Of a stretch of DNA of 64,000 nt, positions 46,490 through 59,497 are shown one piece after another. The number at the start of each line of letters is the position of its first letter. Position 1 is the first letter of the stretch. Source of the stretch: Acanthochromis polyacanthus (Eukaryota > Chordata > Actinopteri > Pomacentridae); assembly GCF_021347895.1 (NCBI RefSeq), contig NC_067117.1, positions 30,634,067 through 30,698,066 of the forward strand, in the 5' to 3' direction. The notes below the pieces were generated by a model. That model made no database searches. It saw only the letters and a program-made list of their open reading frames with translations, and was not told the origin of the DNA. The position numbers and the translations under genes are program-made.

Positions 46490-46871
46490 GACTCATTGGG
46501 GTCATTCGTTCTGCTGCATCGCAATGTTTTCAAACATAGAAAAAAGTCCTGAAGAACTATTTTTTATTGCCATAAAGAAGTCCTGCAACAGACACTGATC
46601 CCAACATCTTTGAATCAGTCTGGGATTACATGAAGAGACAGAAGCAGTTGAAGAAGAAAAACCTCAGGAAGCTCACCACAGTTCTTCTTCAACGGTTTCT
46701 TTCCTTCACGTAATCCCAGACTGATTCAATCATGTTGAGATCAGTGACTGTGGAGGACAAACCATCTGCTGCAGGACTTCTTGTTGGTTAAAAAAAAAAG
46801 CTCTTTGTGACTTTTTGGTGTCTTTGAGAACATTGTGATGCAGCAGAATGAGTTCAGGACCAATGAGTCAC
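46490..46871. mobile_element. Inverted repeat built from two Tc1-like transposase 3' fragments
   Basis: Arm A (46490-46659, plus orientation) contains TCATTCGTTCTGCTGCATCG, AAGTCCTGCAACAGACACTG and AATCAGTCTGGGATTACATG. The last translates as ESVWDYMKRQKQ-like residues (ESLGLHEETEAV in another frame after indels), the sequence around the final acidic residue of Tc1-like transposases. Arm B (46682-46871) is the inverse of the same region (GTAATCCCAGACTGATTCAA, CATCTGCTGCAGGACTTCTT, GATGCAGCAGAATGAGTTCA). The arms meet with a 22-bp spacer. A further minus-orientation scrap lies at about 46949-46984. None is codable without frameshifts. Confidence 0.82.
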
Positions 46872-47631
46872 CTCACCGATTCAACAATATGACAGAAAAC
46901 AATCTTAACATCCAAAAACTGACAACGGTATGAATAAAACTTGCTTGATTCAAAGATGCTGAGATCCGTCTCTGTGGAGGTCAACATATGAACAGAGTAC
47001 CTTGAAAAACTGTGCACACGTGTACCTCGAAGAATCGGTTCAGTTGAAAAGACAAGGGGTTGTCGTAGAAAATACTGATTTGCTTCAGAGTTTTATGTTT
47101 TGTTTTGGGTTTTTTTGTCTTTGTCAACACTCTCAAGCTCAAGCAGTTTCTGGGTGTTTCCCGCCATATTTTCACCCACTGTGGACTCATTTTTCACTGC
47201 GATGTGATCCCCCGAACCACTTTGGAAATAGAACAACCATGACTGGAAGTAGGGAGAAATGTATTTTGGTATGTGACACAGTTATAGTGTCATATATCAT
47301 AAAGACAGGAAAAAAAATGTAAAGTTGAGGGGTTTTTTTGATGATTTATTTCGGAAAAAGATCAAATCAATGTGTCGGATATTTTCCCAAGTATCTACAG
47401 CTATTACCAATACTGTAAAACTGAATAAATAAATAAATCACAAAAAATAAAATAAAATAAAAATGGTGGCGACACTTACTAAAGATATTTTACTGCATAT
47501 ATCTCTACTTAGTTCATATAATTTCCTCCAAACTGCTCAGTGTGTACACTGCCTGAAGTTCAGCCCGGTATTATTGTCGAGTGCAAAGTAGCATAAATAA
47601 TTAATTTCCTGGCATAGTCTCACATGAGGTA

Positions 47632-48108
47632 TCCCAGATAGCAAACTATGGGTGAATCAATATTGAATCTATGTTGAGACCTAACGTAGAAATTATACAG
47701 AAAGTGCAAGGTTGATAAAATGTTGAGTCAACGTTTGCTTTTCAATCATAAATCACACTTTACCCAGATAGTAAAAGATGTTGAATCAATGTTGAATTAG
47801 GGTTAGGAAGGTTGAATTGTGGTTACGGTTGAAGATTGATGGTTGGATCAACGTTGATTCAACAACATTTTGTCAACATTGAAGTTTGTGTTTAAAAGAT
47901 GCCATTGAATCTACATTTTATTTTGGTTTAATTAAAATGTTTGACAGGTCAATGTTTAATTAATGTTGAATCTATGTTTGCAAACATGTAATCTATGTAA
48001 GCAAACGTTGACTCAACATTTTATCAACCTTGCGCTTTCTGTATAATTTCTACGTTAGGTCTCAACATAGATTCAGCATTGATTCACCCATAGTTTGCTA
48101 TCTGGGAT
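47632..48108. mobile_element. 477-bp foldback MITE with about 110-bp terminal inverted repeats
   Basis: The left end TCCCAGATAGCAAACTATGG, then TGAATCTATGTTGAGACCTA and TTATACAGAAAGTGCAAGG, is mirrored at the right end by TAGGTCTCAACATAGATTCA and CCATAGTTTGCTATCTGGGA. The inverted match extends for about 110 bp per arm with few mismatches. The centre is rich in GTTGAATCAA/TTGATTCAAC-type words that are themselves palindromic. I see no convincing target duplication. The superfamily is unassigned. Confidence 0.88.
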
Positions 48109-50616
48109 GCTATTTAAAATGAATGTGACAGATGGTTTTAGGCTTACATTTGGATTTTATTCCTGGTGTGTCCCTGATGAGTTGTTTAAGGTCAGTGGGA
48201 AAGGTGAAAACTTAATGATTCTTTGTGTTTTTGCGTCTTCTGGCTGTTACAAGTGGTGTCAGTTTGATGATTTAACAACAGTAAATACCACAACTTTCAA
48301 ACGCGCTAGCAGTTTTGGGGTTCAGAAGATTAATGTAGTAAATAAATAGATTTTTGACTCACCATTAGTGTATAAAAGTTTTGCATAGTGCTGTATGGTG
48401 TAGCATCTGTATTGAAGTATGCGTCAAGCCAACAAACATGGAACAGACTGCAGCAGACTTTACTAAAAATGCGGTGGTTCTTTTCATCACTGAAAGTGTT
48501 TTTGTTGTATGCTCTCATGTGGATTTTTATACTTTGACAATATAATACATGAAAAACAATTGTTTCTCTGAGTGACACACACCTTTCTATTGTTTTTGTA
48601 AAATATTAAACAACAAAAGACAAAGGAGAAAAGGACTAAAAGAAAGACTGATCACATTTGCAGCCCCCCACCTCCAGATCCATCAGATGATGAAACGGCT
48701 TCTGTTGCAGCTCTCAGCGGGAGGGACGCTCATAGATAATGGTGATAATGAGGCTGATTTTAAACGCCAGCGGCGGCATTATTGATACCGTTGCTGGTGA
48801 TTGCTGTTAATCACTGTTCCTCTTCAGAAGCGGTGGGGGGTAACAACCACACTATAATGGTAATGTGCAGAATTTTGATGCTGATTTTTGAACAACTGCT
48901 GTTTGTCGCTAAAAACAAAATGCATCAGGTGATGGAAGGAGACGATGAGGCAATGATTTTAGAAATGATTTTATTTTTAATTAGAAGGTGGCGGATTACC
49001 AGTGATTATATTTCATTGTTCTGAAACTTCGGGAGGTCGACAGTTTGATATTCGTTGATGGCGGCAATGATGAGCTGTGATCACTGACACTGTGTGATAA
49101 TTGATTGTTGTTGAATGAATCAGAATTGATGAGATATTCTGCTGCCGAGACAATTATAGGAGACCCATTAAAGTAGGATTTTAACTCGGACCACCTACCT
49201 TTCTCCTTAACTGACCTAAAAGGCAGCGAAGTGTAACACCGGGCTGCTCTCATGAGAGTTTCATACTAGATTTATCAGTCTGAACCAAGAAGATGAGGCT
49301 CAGGAAGCAGCTTCTAATTCGCTTCTCATGCAGCTAATGAGTCGCTGTCCGCTGTCATACCACCACTTATCTGCAGAGAACTTTCCCTCCTCCATCCAAG
49401 TTATGAATGGTCTGCTGCAGGTGAACATTCGCTGCTGTTAGACTGAAGAGACGACGTTCCTCAGATAATCAGTGCTAATGAGAAAAGAGTTGGTCAGTAG
49501 GAAAAGGATGGTTTGCTGTAAAAAGGAATGACCACAAGCTTCTAATGTTGCAAGAACTAAGTCTAATTCTGCTAAACTTATGAATTATATAACTTTCCTT
49601 TCAGTTTTGACTTGTTTGTTTGTGTGGCATTAAAAATGTATGCAGTGATCTCTTTTTGTGGTAGCTGTAATCTACTTGTTTTAAACAGAAGAGACATATC
49701 CACAGATATGATATTTGCTGTTGTTTGCATCACTGTTGCTAGCTGCCATTTGGCATGCAGTATCACACTGTCATATATTTCCCGTTATCCTCCTATGGTT
49801 CCAAGAATGGGCACAAGTGAACCGAGGAATCACTGTGTACTGCCAGTAAAGAATGTTAATCGTGATGTCAAAGTAGAATCCACGATGCTGTTGTGATGTT
49901 TCCCTTGGACAATATGGATGCCAAGGACATTTCTACTCATTCTCCAAATTTGCTCACTGAATTTCTCAATAGTTTAGTGTTGCTCCACATTAGTAATAAT
50001 AGTGACTTGGTTTATATGGAGTGAATATATGAAATAACAAAAGAAATACTGTGCACCAGTTAAGAGAATACCTTGAGATAAAAGGAGGTTTTCAGCATTG
50101 TTTTAAAGAGCCCATATAAAGAACATTTACAGGTTTATAAATGCATTGTGGGGGTCTACTTGAATATATTTAAATGGTTTAATGTCTAAGAAATGCATTC
50201 CTGCGGCACCTCTTTCACTACCCGTCTGAAATCCTCCATTTTAGCTCCTGTCTAATTGAGGTTCATCTCATAACAAACACAGTAAGCTCATTGAAAATGA
50301 TATAGCATTGGCTACACATTGCAATGCCAGATCTATGAGTATACACATCTCGAGAGGAAATAATGGTGTACCGTGAAGAGGCTGCTTTTTCTTAGTTTGA
50401 GGGCATGCCAAACTATGCACTAAATGCAAATGTGCTACATGATAATGTCGATAAGTAACACAACAAAAGCCTGCACTCCAAACATGGTGCTTTGGGGAGA
50501 TCAGGAGCAATGTTTTCTCTGGGAGAGGCTAACTCCATTTGGCGTGGACCTTGGGTTTTGTAGTTTGTATACCTTGTTTGTGCACAAAAAGCAGCTATAC
50601 TAATAATCTGAAATCC

Positions 50617-51090
50617 TCCATCATCCATCCATTTCTTCTGGGATTGGATTGCTGTGGCTGCAGGCCAAGCAGGGCATTACAGACGTCCTTCTCGCCAGCA
50701 AAATTTTCCACTTTATCCTGTGGGATCCCAAAGCGTTCCCAGGCCAGATGAGATTTATAATCCTCCACTGAGTTCTGGGTCTACCCCTGGGTTTCCTTCT
50801 GGTTGGACGTGTCCAGAAAATCCCCAGAAGAAGTCACCCTGGAGGCGTTCTAATCAGATGCCCAAAGCACTTCAGTTTGCTCTTTTTGACGCAAGGGAGT
50901 GCCGACTCAACTCCAAACTCCCTCCGGTTGTCTGAGTTCTCATATATTATCTCTAAAGCTGAGCCTAACCACCCTACAAATCAAATTCCCTTCAGCCTCT
51001 TGCATCTACGACTTTATTCTTTTGATCTCTGGAGCTCATGACCACAGATGAGCAACTTTCATAGATGAAAGTTGTTTTCTGACAATCTTG
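50617..51090 (-). mobile_element. LINE 3' fragment (reverse transcriptase C-terminal region), degenerate
   Basis: The plus strand contains GCAGGCCAAGCAGGGCATTA, AGGCGTTCTAATCAGATGCC, AAGCACTTCAGTTTGC, CAACTCCAAACTCCCTCCGG and AAAGCTGAGCCTAACCACCC, all landmarks of a widespread fish LINE. On the minus strand these correspond to residues like LKCFGHLIRTPP and RPRGRPRTQW, the end of the ORF2 region downstream of the polymerase. Several stops and shifts interrupt the frame, and only about 470 bp remains. Confidence 0.78.
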
Positions 51091-51950
51091 TAATTTCGTT
51101 GACGAATCTGAGATCGTCTGTCAAGGACTTCAAGAACTTATTGACATGAAAATGAAGGACCAGATCATTTTTGGTCAAAAAGTGAAATTAAGGAACAATC
51201 AAAAGGTTCCCTCAAAAGGATTGCAAATAGAGTATAAACATCACAAATACGGCAAATAAGGCATCGGACCATGTAACGCTAACTAGTAACCAATGAAGGT
51301 CAGCAATAACTTTAAAGAGTTAAACGCTAAACAGCAGCAATTTCCAAGTTAACTGAAGCTAAATGTTTCCCTAACTGATACCTGAGCAAAGTCCACTACA
51401 GTAATCAAATCTGGACCGTCATCACCTGAGCGGTAACAGAGAGACAAGAATCAAAAACCAACCCCAGATTTCAGCTCTGAAATCAAAATGATCAGTATGT
51501 GAGTAATGACAGGGATTTCTGTTGTGGAGTTATTATGACCGAGGGAATTTTTGGACATCTAGCATTAAAATACGGAGACATACCATTATTACTGGGCTTT
51601 ATTTGGACAAACGATCGCATATCATCAGCTTAGAAACGATCATGGATGTCATACTGACTGATAATTTGACCCGTTGTCCTGCTGTGTCGCTTTAAAGAGG
51701 CTGTTTATCTTTCCTCCCTCCACCTCTCTCTCCTCACCCACTTTCATCTCTCTCTCATTTCTGCTCTTGACACCCTTCAAACAGCTGGAAACAGCATCTC
51801 GAGGTGGGCGTTTGTGTGTGCGCGCGCGTAAGTCGACAACATTCTGTGTTGTTTGACACATCAGCTGCAGGGAGCTCTGGTCTTAATAGGCTATTACACA
51901 CTATAATACCCTCCGACACACTCGCGCACACATGCAACCATGCTGAGGCA

Positions 51951-51951
<1 letters not shown>

Positions 51952-51989
<38 letters not shown>
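51952..51989 (+). repeat. (CA)n microsatellite
   Basis: Nineteen CA units followed by TACACATGCATGC. Confidence 0.97.
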
Positions 51990-51994
<5 letters not shown>

Positions 51995-52807
51995 ATGCAT
52001 GCAAAGTTGCTGACATTGTAACACATACACCACGTTAAAAAAAAAAAAAGAAAAAATGCAAACTTGCACATCCCTAAGATGCTCCAGAAATATGCGAGCA
52101 AGTAGAAGAAAGTGAAGAAAAATTTGAACACACCATTCATTTTCTCACTCACACACACTTACGCTCAATCACACATGCTATTAAACTCCCTAATGCCTGG
52201 AGCCTGCCTGACAGTAGAGTGTATGCCGTGAGTGAGTTGAGCTCCATAGGGAGTTAACTGATTAAGTATATCTGTGACAGACACAATCCCTGCTTAGTGG
52301 CTACTGAAAGGGGAGGCGAGGAGAGCAAGAGGAGGAGATGAGAGGATTGAAGAGTAAAACATCATGTTCAGCAGTTTCAACTTGCGACTCTGAGCGCTTT
52401 TTTTTTTTCTTCTCTTCCCTGTTAAATACCAGCTCCATCTGTTTACGAGGACATTTAACCGAGTTACGCCTGTTTTCAGCAGCGTAATTAACGGCTAACT
52501 TGTCATGGAAAGGTGGTGGACTGTGTTTTAAACCTGAGCTCCATATGTTGCGGCAACAGGAAGTGAAGGTGCTTCGTGAAATGCTACTTTGCAAGCATGC
52601 AGCTAATGTGTTTTTGTTTACTTCAGCAACATGCGGTGAAGGCATCAACAGTGTATAGCATTTCCTTAGCCACTTCGTAATCTTGAACCTGCTGAAGTCC
52701 AAGCGGTTTTTGGGTACTTTTTTTTTTCTTTTCTTTTGTCACATTTTTCACTGCTGTATGAAGTCCTATACGTTGAAATTCCATGGTAACAGCACAAAAA
52801 GCCTCAA

Positions 52808-52853
52808 AACAGAAATAACAGACATGATTTTCCTTAAAAAAAAAAAACATAAA

Positions 52854-52933
<80 letters not shown>

Positions 52934-52942
52934 TTTTATGTT

Positions 52943-52979
<37 letters not shown>

Positions 52980-53023
52980 AAATATTTTTATGTTTTTTTT
53001 TGTTTTTTTTTAGGAAAATCATG
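52808..53023. repeat. Long inverted repeat around two (AT)n arrays (cruciform-prone)
   Basis: The left arm AGACATGATTTTCCTT-A12-CATAAAATATTTC is followed by (AT) at 52860-52926. Next comes GAAATATTTTTATGTTTTTC, a second (AT) run at 52947-52975, then GAAATATTTTTATG-T-rich and finally AGGAAAATCATGTCTTTT. The outer arms are inverse copies of each other, and the GAAATATTTTTATG block occurs twice on the right. The whole can fold into one long AT-rich hairpin. No terminal repeats of a known element were recognised. Confidence 0.9.
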
Positions 53024-54874
53024 TCTTTTAAGCTTAGATTTGATTACCGACAGACATGTCAGATGATCAGTTTAAAGACCGTCGGAAAGGTGTAAGTCCA
53101 ACAATCATTTCTATTTTTGCTGCTTCTGGCACTGATTAGTCGTGTAATTTGGTCTTTTTTTTTTTTTTTAATGGAAATCATTAAAACCTCAGGAGAAGTA
53201 GCAAACAAACAGACAAGGTGAGAGGCATTTTCATTTATAGAGCTATTGTGGAATATAGTGCTAGAGCAACAGAAACCTCTCACCATGCATTTATTCTGTT
53301 TTAGTGGCACTTTATTTCTCTATTGTAAAAATAATAAGCATACTGTGGTCACCGTCACGCTCTGTTATGCTTCCTTGCTCTTTTCAGGCAGCTGCAAAGA
53401 CAATGGACTATAATAGAGCTGGTAAGCAGAGGTTTTAACTGCCTCATTGTTCAAATGACCATAATATCTGCAGGGGGCTGACATGGTTTTGTTCAATATC
53501 AGAATCAATCAAACACCCAGCAATTACTTTGTCCAGCAGTTTTGAAAATAAAAATTAGTCCACCAGACCGTTAGTTACCTCATGTTTCAGCTGCCAAGTC
53601 CTTTGACTGAACAGCAGAATTTGCATTTCTTTTTTGCCTTTCATAAGTAATTCAAAGTTTATTGAGCAAGCAACAAAATATAAAATGGTTAAATTATACG
53701 GGGTTGTTTTTTTTAAGTAATTAGTTTTTTGTTTTTTTTAATTATGGTTACAGATAAAAATATTAAATACTTAAAAAGAAATGCCATGTCTTTTATCAGG
53801 ATAAAAATCTAATTCCAAAGCAAGATTTATATTTGAAGAGAAAAAAATGCCACCCTACTGTAACACATAGTTCAGTAAAGGTCATAGATCATTTAGAACT
53901 TCCAAATATGATCCGACCCGCGCCGTGCAGGGAAGAAGAACGTCATTAATGCTGTTTTCGGCGGTGGGTTTTGGTATTATACAGCCTGAGTGATTCTCAA
54001 ATGTCTTTTTGCCTCATCAAGTCGGAACAATCTGGGGTAGACACTCGCCTTATAAAGCAACAAAAGGGCAATATATTTATGAAGCTGAAACCTAACGACT
54101 CCAAAGATTTTTCTCCTGCTGATATTTGCAGTTTATTAGGTGGATCTTACTTTTGGGGTGGTGTATAAAAGAACAGTATGATGACCTTTGATCCTTAAGA
54201 GGGATAAAAAAAAATGGCTGCTCCTGTTTGTTGTGGTACAGCAGCAATCATTAGGCACTGGTAGCTCCTGTTCATTTTATTTGTGTAGAGCGGCTGTGTG
54301 CAGGCTCTCAGTACATGCAATCTGATCTGATGTCCCCAAATTACAGCTTTCTGCAGCATTCGGCTGCCCCTGTGAATCTGTCCAAGTTGAAGAACAAAAC
54401 AAAAACCAAGGAGTCTGTTTTGTTTGGGCTTTTCTGGACCCTTAACAAGTTCTCTCCAGCAAAACTTTTACAGTGGCTGCTGGGGTAATGGCAAGATGTT
54501 TTTGAAAGGGAAAAAATAGAAAAGGAAGTAAATAAATAAAAAAAAAAAAGATGAGACAAACAGACGGAAAATGGAACCAAACTCAAAGCAGAGAGGGAAG
54601 AGGGAAGGAGGGGGAGAGTTGCAAGGTTATGAAGAGGGAGAAACTCGGCAGAGGAGTGGAGCTCATTAATGAGTAATGGGTTCGTGACACTTTGCCCTTG
54701 GACACCACAGCGTCTAATGACTTTGTTGTTACTCCAGAGCCGCAGATGCCAACATGAGCGTTCACGTAACTAATCCATGTGCATATCTGTATCCAAATCC
54801 TGATCTGGGTGACAAGGTTGAATAAATTAATGGTGCAAGCTTATTTATCTATATATCTGGCAACTACAGATCTA

Positions 54875-56385
54875 CAGCGTCTACACAAAGTACCGACCCC
54901 TCCTTTGGAACTTGGACCACTCTTATTGCTTTTCAACGTGGAATTAAGATTCATATGATTTGGATTTTTTGACAATACATAAAGAAACACAATTTCAAAG
55001 TCGAACCAGATTTCTACAAAGTAATTCCAGTTAATTATAATCTAAAACGTACAAGCGAGTGCCTAAGTATTGGGTCAGTCTGTAGAAGAGGCGCCTTTGG
55101 CCTTTGTGAATTGGTCTCAATCATCCTTAACATCTGGAGATGACAATTTTACCTCATTCTTCTATGCGAAACTCCTCAAACTCTGACGGGTTGCTGGGAT
55201 CAGTAGTAATAGCCACAAATTCTTTATTAGACTGATGTCTGGGTTGTGCCTCGACCGTTACTGAACATTTGCCTCACTGTCTTTAAACCATTTCTGTGTA
55301 GCTTTAGCTGTTTTTGCCTCGGGTCATTGTGTTTCTGGAAAACAAATCTTCTCCAAGTCTCAGTTGTCTTCAGTCTGCATCAGGCTGTCCTCTATGGATT
55401 TCTCGATGATTTGCTGCATTAATTTACCCGCTAACTTTACAAGCCTTCCAGGGCCGGCTGCCGGGAAGCATCCACACGTCATGATGCTGCCACCACCGTG
55501 CTTCACTGTGTAATGTTGTGTTTGTGATGATGTGTAGTGTTGCCGAGTATAGCGTCTGGTGTGAGGACCAAAAAAAGCTGAATTTTGGTTATCAGACCAA
55601 AGAACCTCCCTCCAGTTGACTTTAGAGTCTTCTCATGTCTTCTGCTGAATTCTTAACTGAGATTAATATGAGCTGCTTTGAAGAGTAGCTTTCTCTTTGC
55701 CACTCTCCCATAAAGCTTTGACTGGTGAAGAACAGTCAACAGTTAAATACCTATCTGTACCATCTTGCCAAAGCTTGTAACTCCTTCAGAAGAGATAGGT
55801 GTCTTGGTGTCCTCATTACTGGTCAGTTTATTGCAAGTTTTTGAGGATGACTTGCTCTCCACTGATTTATGCTTGTGCCATAGTCCTTCAATTTCTAAAT
55901 GATGGATTTAACTGGAACCGAAAAGATATTAAATGACTGAGAAATTTCCCTGTATTTATCCCCTGACTTAAACTTTTCAATGACCTTTTCACATGGTTGC
56001 CAGGAGTGTTCTTTAGTCTTCATGATGCAGTTAGAGCCAGGAGCACTGATTCATCAGCGACTGGATCTTCCATATACAGGTGTCTTTATATTACAACTAA
56101 GACACATACCTCCATTTCACTATCTGTGGGACTTGTAGCAACAATGGACAGCGCCTGTGTTTAATTAGCTGAGTCACTTTGAAAGGTCTTAACATGTTTT
56201 GCAAGCACTTATTTCACATTTTATTTTTTTAAATAATTGAAATTACTTTGCAGAAATTAATTTACACTTTGACATGAAAGAGTCTTGTCAGAAAAGCCAC
56301 ATAAAATTGATTTCACGTTGAAATGCAATAAAAGGTGAAAACTATAAAAGAAGGGTCAACACTTTATTTATTGTTTTTGGAACTG
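54875..56385 (-). mobile_element. Full-length degenerate Tc1-like transposon
   Basis: TA dinucleotides bound the element at 54873-54874 and 56386-56387. The ends are imperfect inverted repeats of about 140 bp. Both contain GACCC, TTTCAACGTG and AAGTAATT in matching order when one is inverted; the left end shows AAAGTACCGACCC, ATTGCTTTTCAACGTGGAAT and CTACAAAGTAATT. Total length of about 1.5 kb is usual for Tc1-like elements. A degenerate transposase lies on the minus strand. The TIR divergence and many stops show that it is ancient and inactive. Confidence 0.87.
55080..56023 (-). pseudogene. Tc1-like transposase pseudogene
   Basis: On the minus strand the frame starts MKTKEHSWQPCEKVIEKF then KSGDKYREISQSFNVP. 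MKTKE...K.GxxYxxISxxxxVP is the N-terminal helix-turn-helix DNA-binding domain of Tc1-like transposases. Further on, KHGGGSIM followed by GCFPAAGPGRLVK (about 55445-55510) matches the catalytic-core [12 protein letters not shown] block. Several stop codons and frameshifts separate the pieces, and the DDE triad cannot be read as one frame. The region 55080-55300, nearer the left end, is too degenerate to assign. Confidence 0.83.
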
Positions 56386-57423
56386 TATATAGTAAAGGCT
56401 TTGGATATGACTGATTTTCATAGTTTATATTTACATGTGTAGTGAGGCCAAGTTTCTAGTGTCGCACCTGAGTGAGTGGGATTGTAATCACTGATGTGTG
56501 TGTTTGAGGTCGTGGTTGGTTTTCAAATTTTGACACCTGAATCATCCTGTGCTCTTTGTTGTGCACGCACGTCTTGCACTAATTAAAACAAAATCTTCCA
56601 TCCTCTTTCACTCACTCGCGCACACACTCAGACACACAGACGCCGTCAGCCTCTTCAGACCTGTGGCCTGTGTCCAGATCTGCAGTGTTTGCAAGCCAGT
56701 ACCTCCTGCCATTTCAGCCCAATTAGCAGCTCCCCTCCCTGGGCAGAGACTAGCGGAAAGGGCCCCTCCCTCCCTCCAGCCTCATATCGGTGACTGTCGT
56801 GTTATGACAGCCTCTGACACTAGCCCTGTGTAATTACTGCTGTCTGAAGGAGCGAGACAGTATGGGGCGATGGGGCGGGGGAAAGGTAAATGAAGGAACA
56901 CAATGGAAGGAGAGTAGAGGAAGAGGAATCAGGTGGAGATGGAGTACGGAAATCAACCGAGGAAAGAAAAGGGGAGATGAGACAGGATGAAGTGAAAGAG
57001 TTGGGAGGAAGAAAAGAGCAGACGGCTGGCAGACTACCCCCTGTTGAGTTTGTTTTTGCATGCGCGGTGTGTGCATGTGTGCGTCTGCATGCGAGGGAGT
57101 GTGAGTGAGCTGATAGCTGATGACAGTATCTTGTACCAGCAGAGTGGAGTCATGCTGCCATCATTGTTGCCGCTCAGCCAGAGCCGCAAAATTACTCTGA
57201 TAGAAGCTGTACAAATAATTCTCCTCAAGGTGATCCCAGAAAGGATAATCAAGGAGGGGGAATTCAGAGCCAGACCGTGCTATATGCGGTAATTCTGACC
57301 ATTTATGTTCTGTGAATTTGATGCATTCGGTGCCATTATAGCAAGTACTGTTCATATTGTGTAGCATATCATTGAAGTGTCGTGGATAGTCACAAATCAA
57401 GGCCAGTCTCTCATACATACATA

Positions 57424-57805
57424 CAGCACCCTCCATAATTATTGGCACCCCTGGTTAAGATGTGTTCTTTAGCTTCATTATTTTTTCTAAATAATTTAGG
57501 ACCACAATGGAAAAAAAAAGAGGAAAATCCAACCTTTAATTCATGTGCATTTATTCAAAGGGGAAAAAATCCCACATTAAGAAATAATTCTTTTAATGAA
57601 ATCATGTGTGCAGCAATTATTAGCTGACTGATGTTAATACTTTGTACAACCCCCTTTTGCCAACAAAACAGCACCTAATCTTTTCCTGTAATACATTTTT
57701 CCACAATATTCAGTGTGAGAGTATGCTTCTGCAATGAAAATTTAATTTATTTTAAGGTTTTCAACTCATCTTAACCAGGGGTGACGATAATTAAGGAGGG
57801 CGCCG
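57424..57805. mobile_element. 382-bp Tc1/mariner-type MITE
   Basis: The element lies between TA dinucleotides (57422-57423 and 57806-57807). It begins CAGCACCCTCCATAATTATT then GGCACCCCTGGTTAAG, and ends with the inverse CTTAACCAGGGGTGACGATA then ATTAAGGAGGGCGCCG. The terminal repeats of about 36 bp have a few substitutions. The sequence is known from fish Tc1/mariner families. There is no coding capacity; the frame at 57442-57627 is chance. Confidence 0.93.
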
Positions 57806-58929
57806 TACCTCCAGGGATGAGGTTTGAATGGGGTTAGTCTTTTGCCCTTCTGACTGTCATAATCTTTCAATATGGTCGCATTAAGTGATTAATTCATGCC
57901 GTAATTTGGCCAAGAGATGCATCAGAATGCACATTTAGCCCAGAATAATCCCATTCAGACAGCAAATGTTTATTACTATCATTATTTTCTTTGGAAAAAC
58001 TGGAAAGGTGGGGTCAGAGACAGACTTTTAGCGTCAGAGGGGTCAAGAACTTTCACATCATGCAGTATCTTGAAGATTTCCCAGACAAGGCCTTTCCATT
58101 TGGCCCTCATGAGACATCTTGCATTAGTGCAACCCTGACATTTGTTAATGTTTCCATGCTATGTTAAAACATTTGGCCCTTAATATTGCAGCTGCAAATG
58201 CTAAGATTTGTTTTCCCTACTAGAAACTTGAGCTGCTAAACATATTCTGTAAACAGACACCATTAACTAAGATCTTGCATACTGATTCAAAACACAAGAC
58301 AATGAGAGTTAAAGGTTGTCCCTTGATTGATTTCACTAAAGCACACACACAACAGTCCAAATAAAAGGAAACCTACCAGTTTTCTCTGCACCTCCTCATC
58401 ACATCTTACAGTCTACATCATCTGCTTGACATGGTTCACTTCCATCCAGATATGCAGATATGTCCAGTATGTTCGAAAGGATCTTGCTTATTTTGAATAA
58501 GGGTTCAGGGTTAAGTTTCTCTTCACGTTTCTGCTACTTCTGATTATTCTTTGCCACATTCTGTGCCAGCCGTGAATACAAATCTCACACATCTATTCTA
58601 AGGTCTTCACCAAATACAAAGCAAAACAAATAAAAAACATTAACACCCACTTGGCAAAATGATTGCTCCCATGCCCCCACTATAAGCATAGAGGAAATGG
58701 CTACGATTGAGCGTATGAGTCATCAACCACACAATAGAGTTGCTCACATAAAAGCTGTGTTTTCTGAAACAGAATCACTGAGAGAGATCAGTTTGACGTT
58801 TAATTCAAAGTGGGAAAATATAATCCAACAAAATGATGTTTTCTGACACATTATAAGTTTAATTTTATAGCGGCAGCACCTACGCTGTTGCATATAAACT
58901 CCTTTTCTAAGATATTATTAGCTTTAGAA

Positions 58930-59440
58930 ATGCACCCTGTGAATTTAAGGAGGTAATATTTCTTTCTTTGAATCATTTCTGTGTTGTATACTTTGGGTGT
59001 TTGTCTTGCTGGAATACAAATCTTTTATCAAGTGGCAGTTCACTTGCAGGCTACCACACACTGTCTTCCTGGATTTCTATACTTTGCCACATTTATTTTA
59101 GCCTCTACTTGTACAAATGTTCCAGGGCCTGCCGCTGAAAAAAATCCCCACAACATGATGCTGCCACCACCATGCTTAACAGTGAGGGTGGTGTGTTTGT
59201 GATAATGAGCAGGATTTGGCTTCCATCAAACATAGCATCTAGTCTGATTGTCAAAAAGTTTAATTTTAGTCTCATCACACCAAAGAACCTTCTTCAGGAT
59301 ATATCACATGCCTTCTGGTGAATCATAGTCAAGATTTATTATGGGGTTTTTGTTCATTTGTGGCATTCTTTTGAATTTAGGGAGGTACAATTTTTCTGCG
59401 GTTTTTCAGTTGTTCAGCTCAGGACTCTTTCCTGTACCTT
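58930..59440 (-). mobile_element. Tc1-like transposase fragment, second family
   Basis: CAACATGATGCTGCCACCAC followed by CATGCTTAACAGTGAGG is the inverse of a coding block reading [11 protein letters not shown] with FFSAAGPG, preceded by CTGGAATACAAATCTTTTA and similar core sequence. It is a different Tc1-like family from the element at 54875-56385, judged by the spacing and the residues after SIM. No terminal repeats are evident, and the fragment contains stops and shifts. Confidence 0.7.
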
Positions 59441-59497
59441 TTTAACTAACTAGCAGTAGCTTTTAGCCAACATAGACAAATGCTTTTTCTGTTTTTT

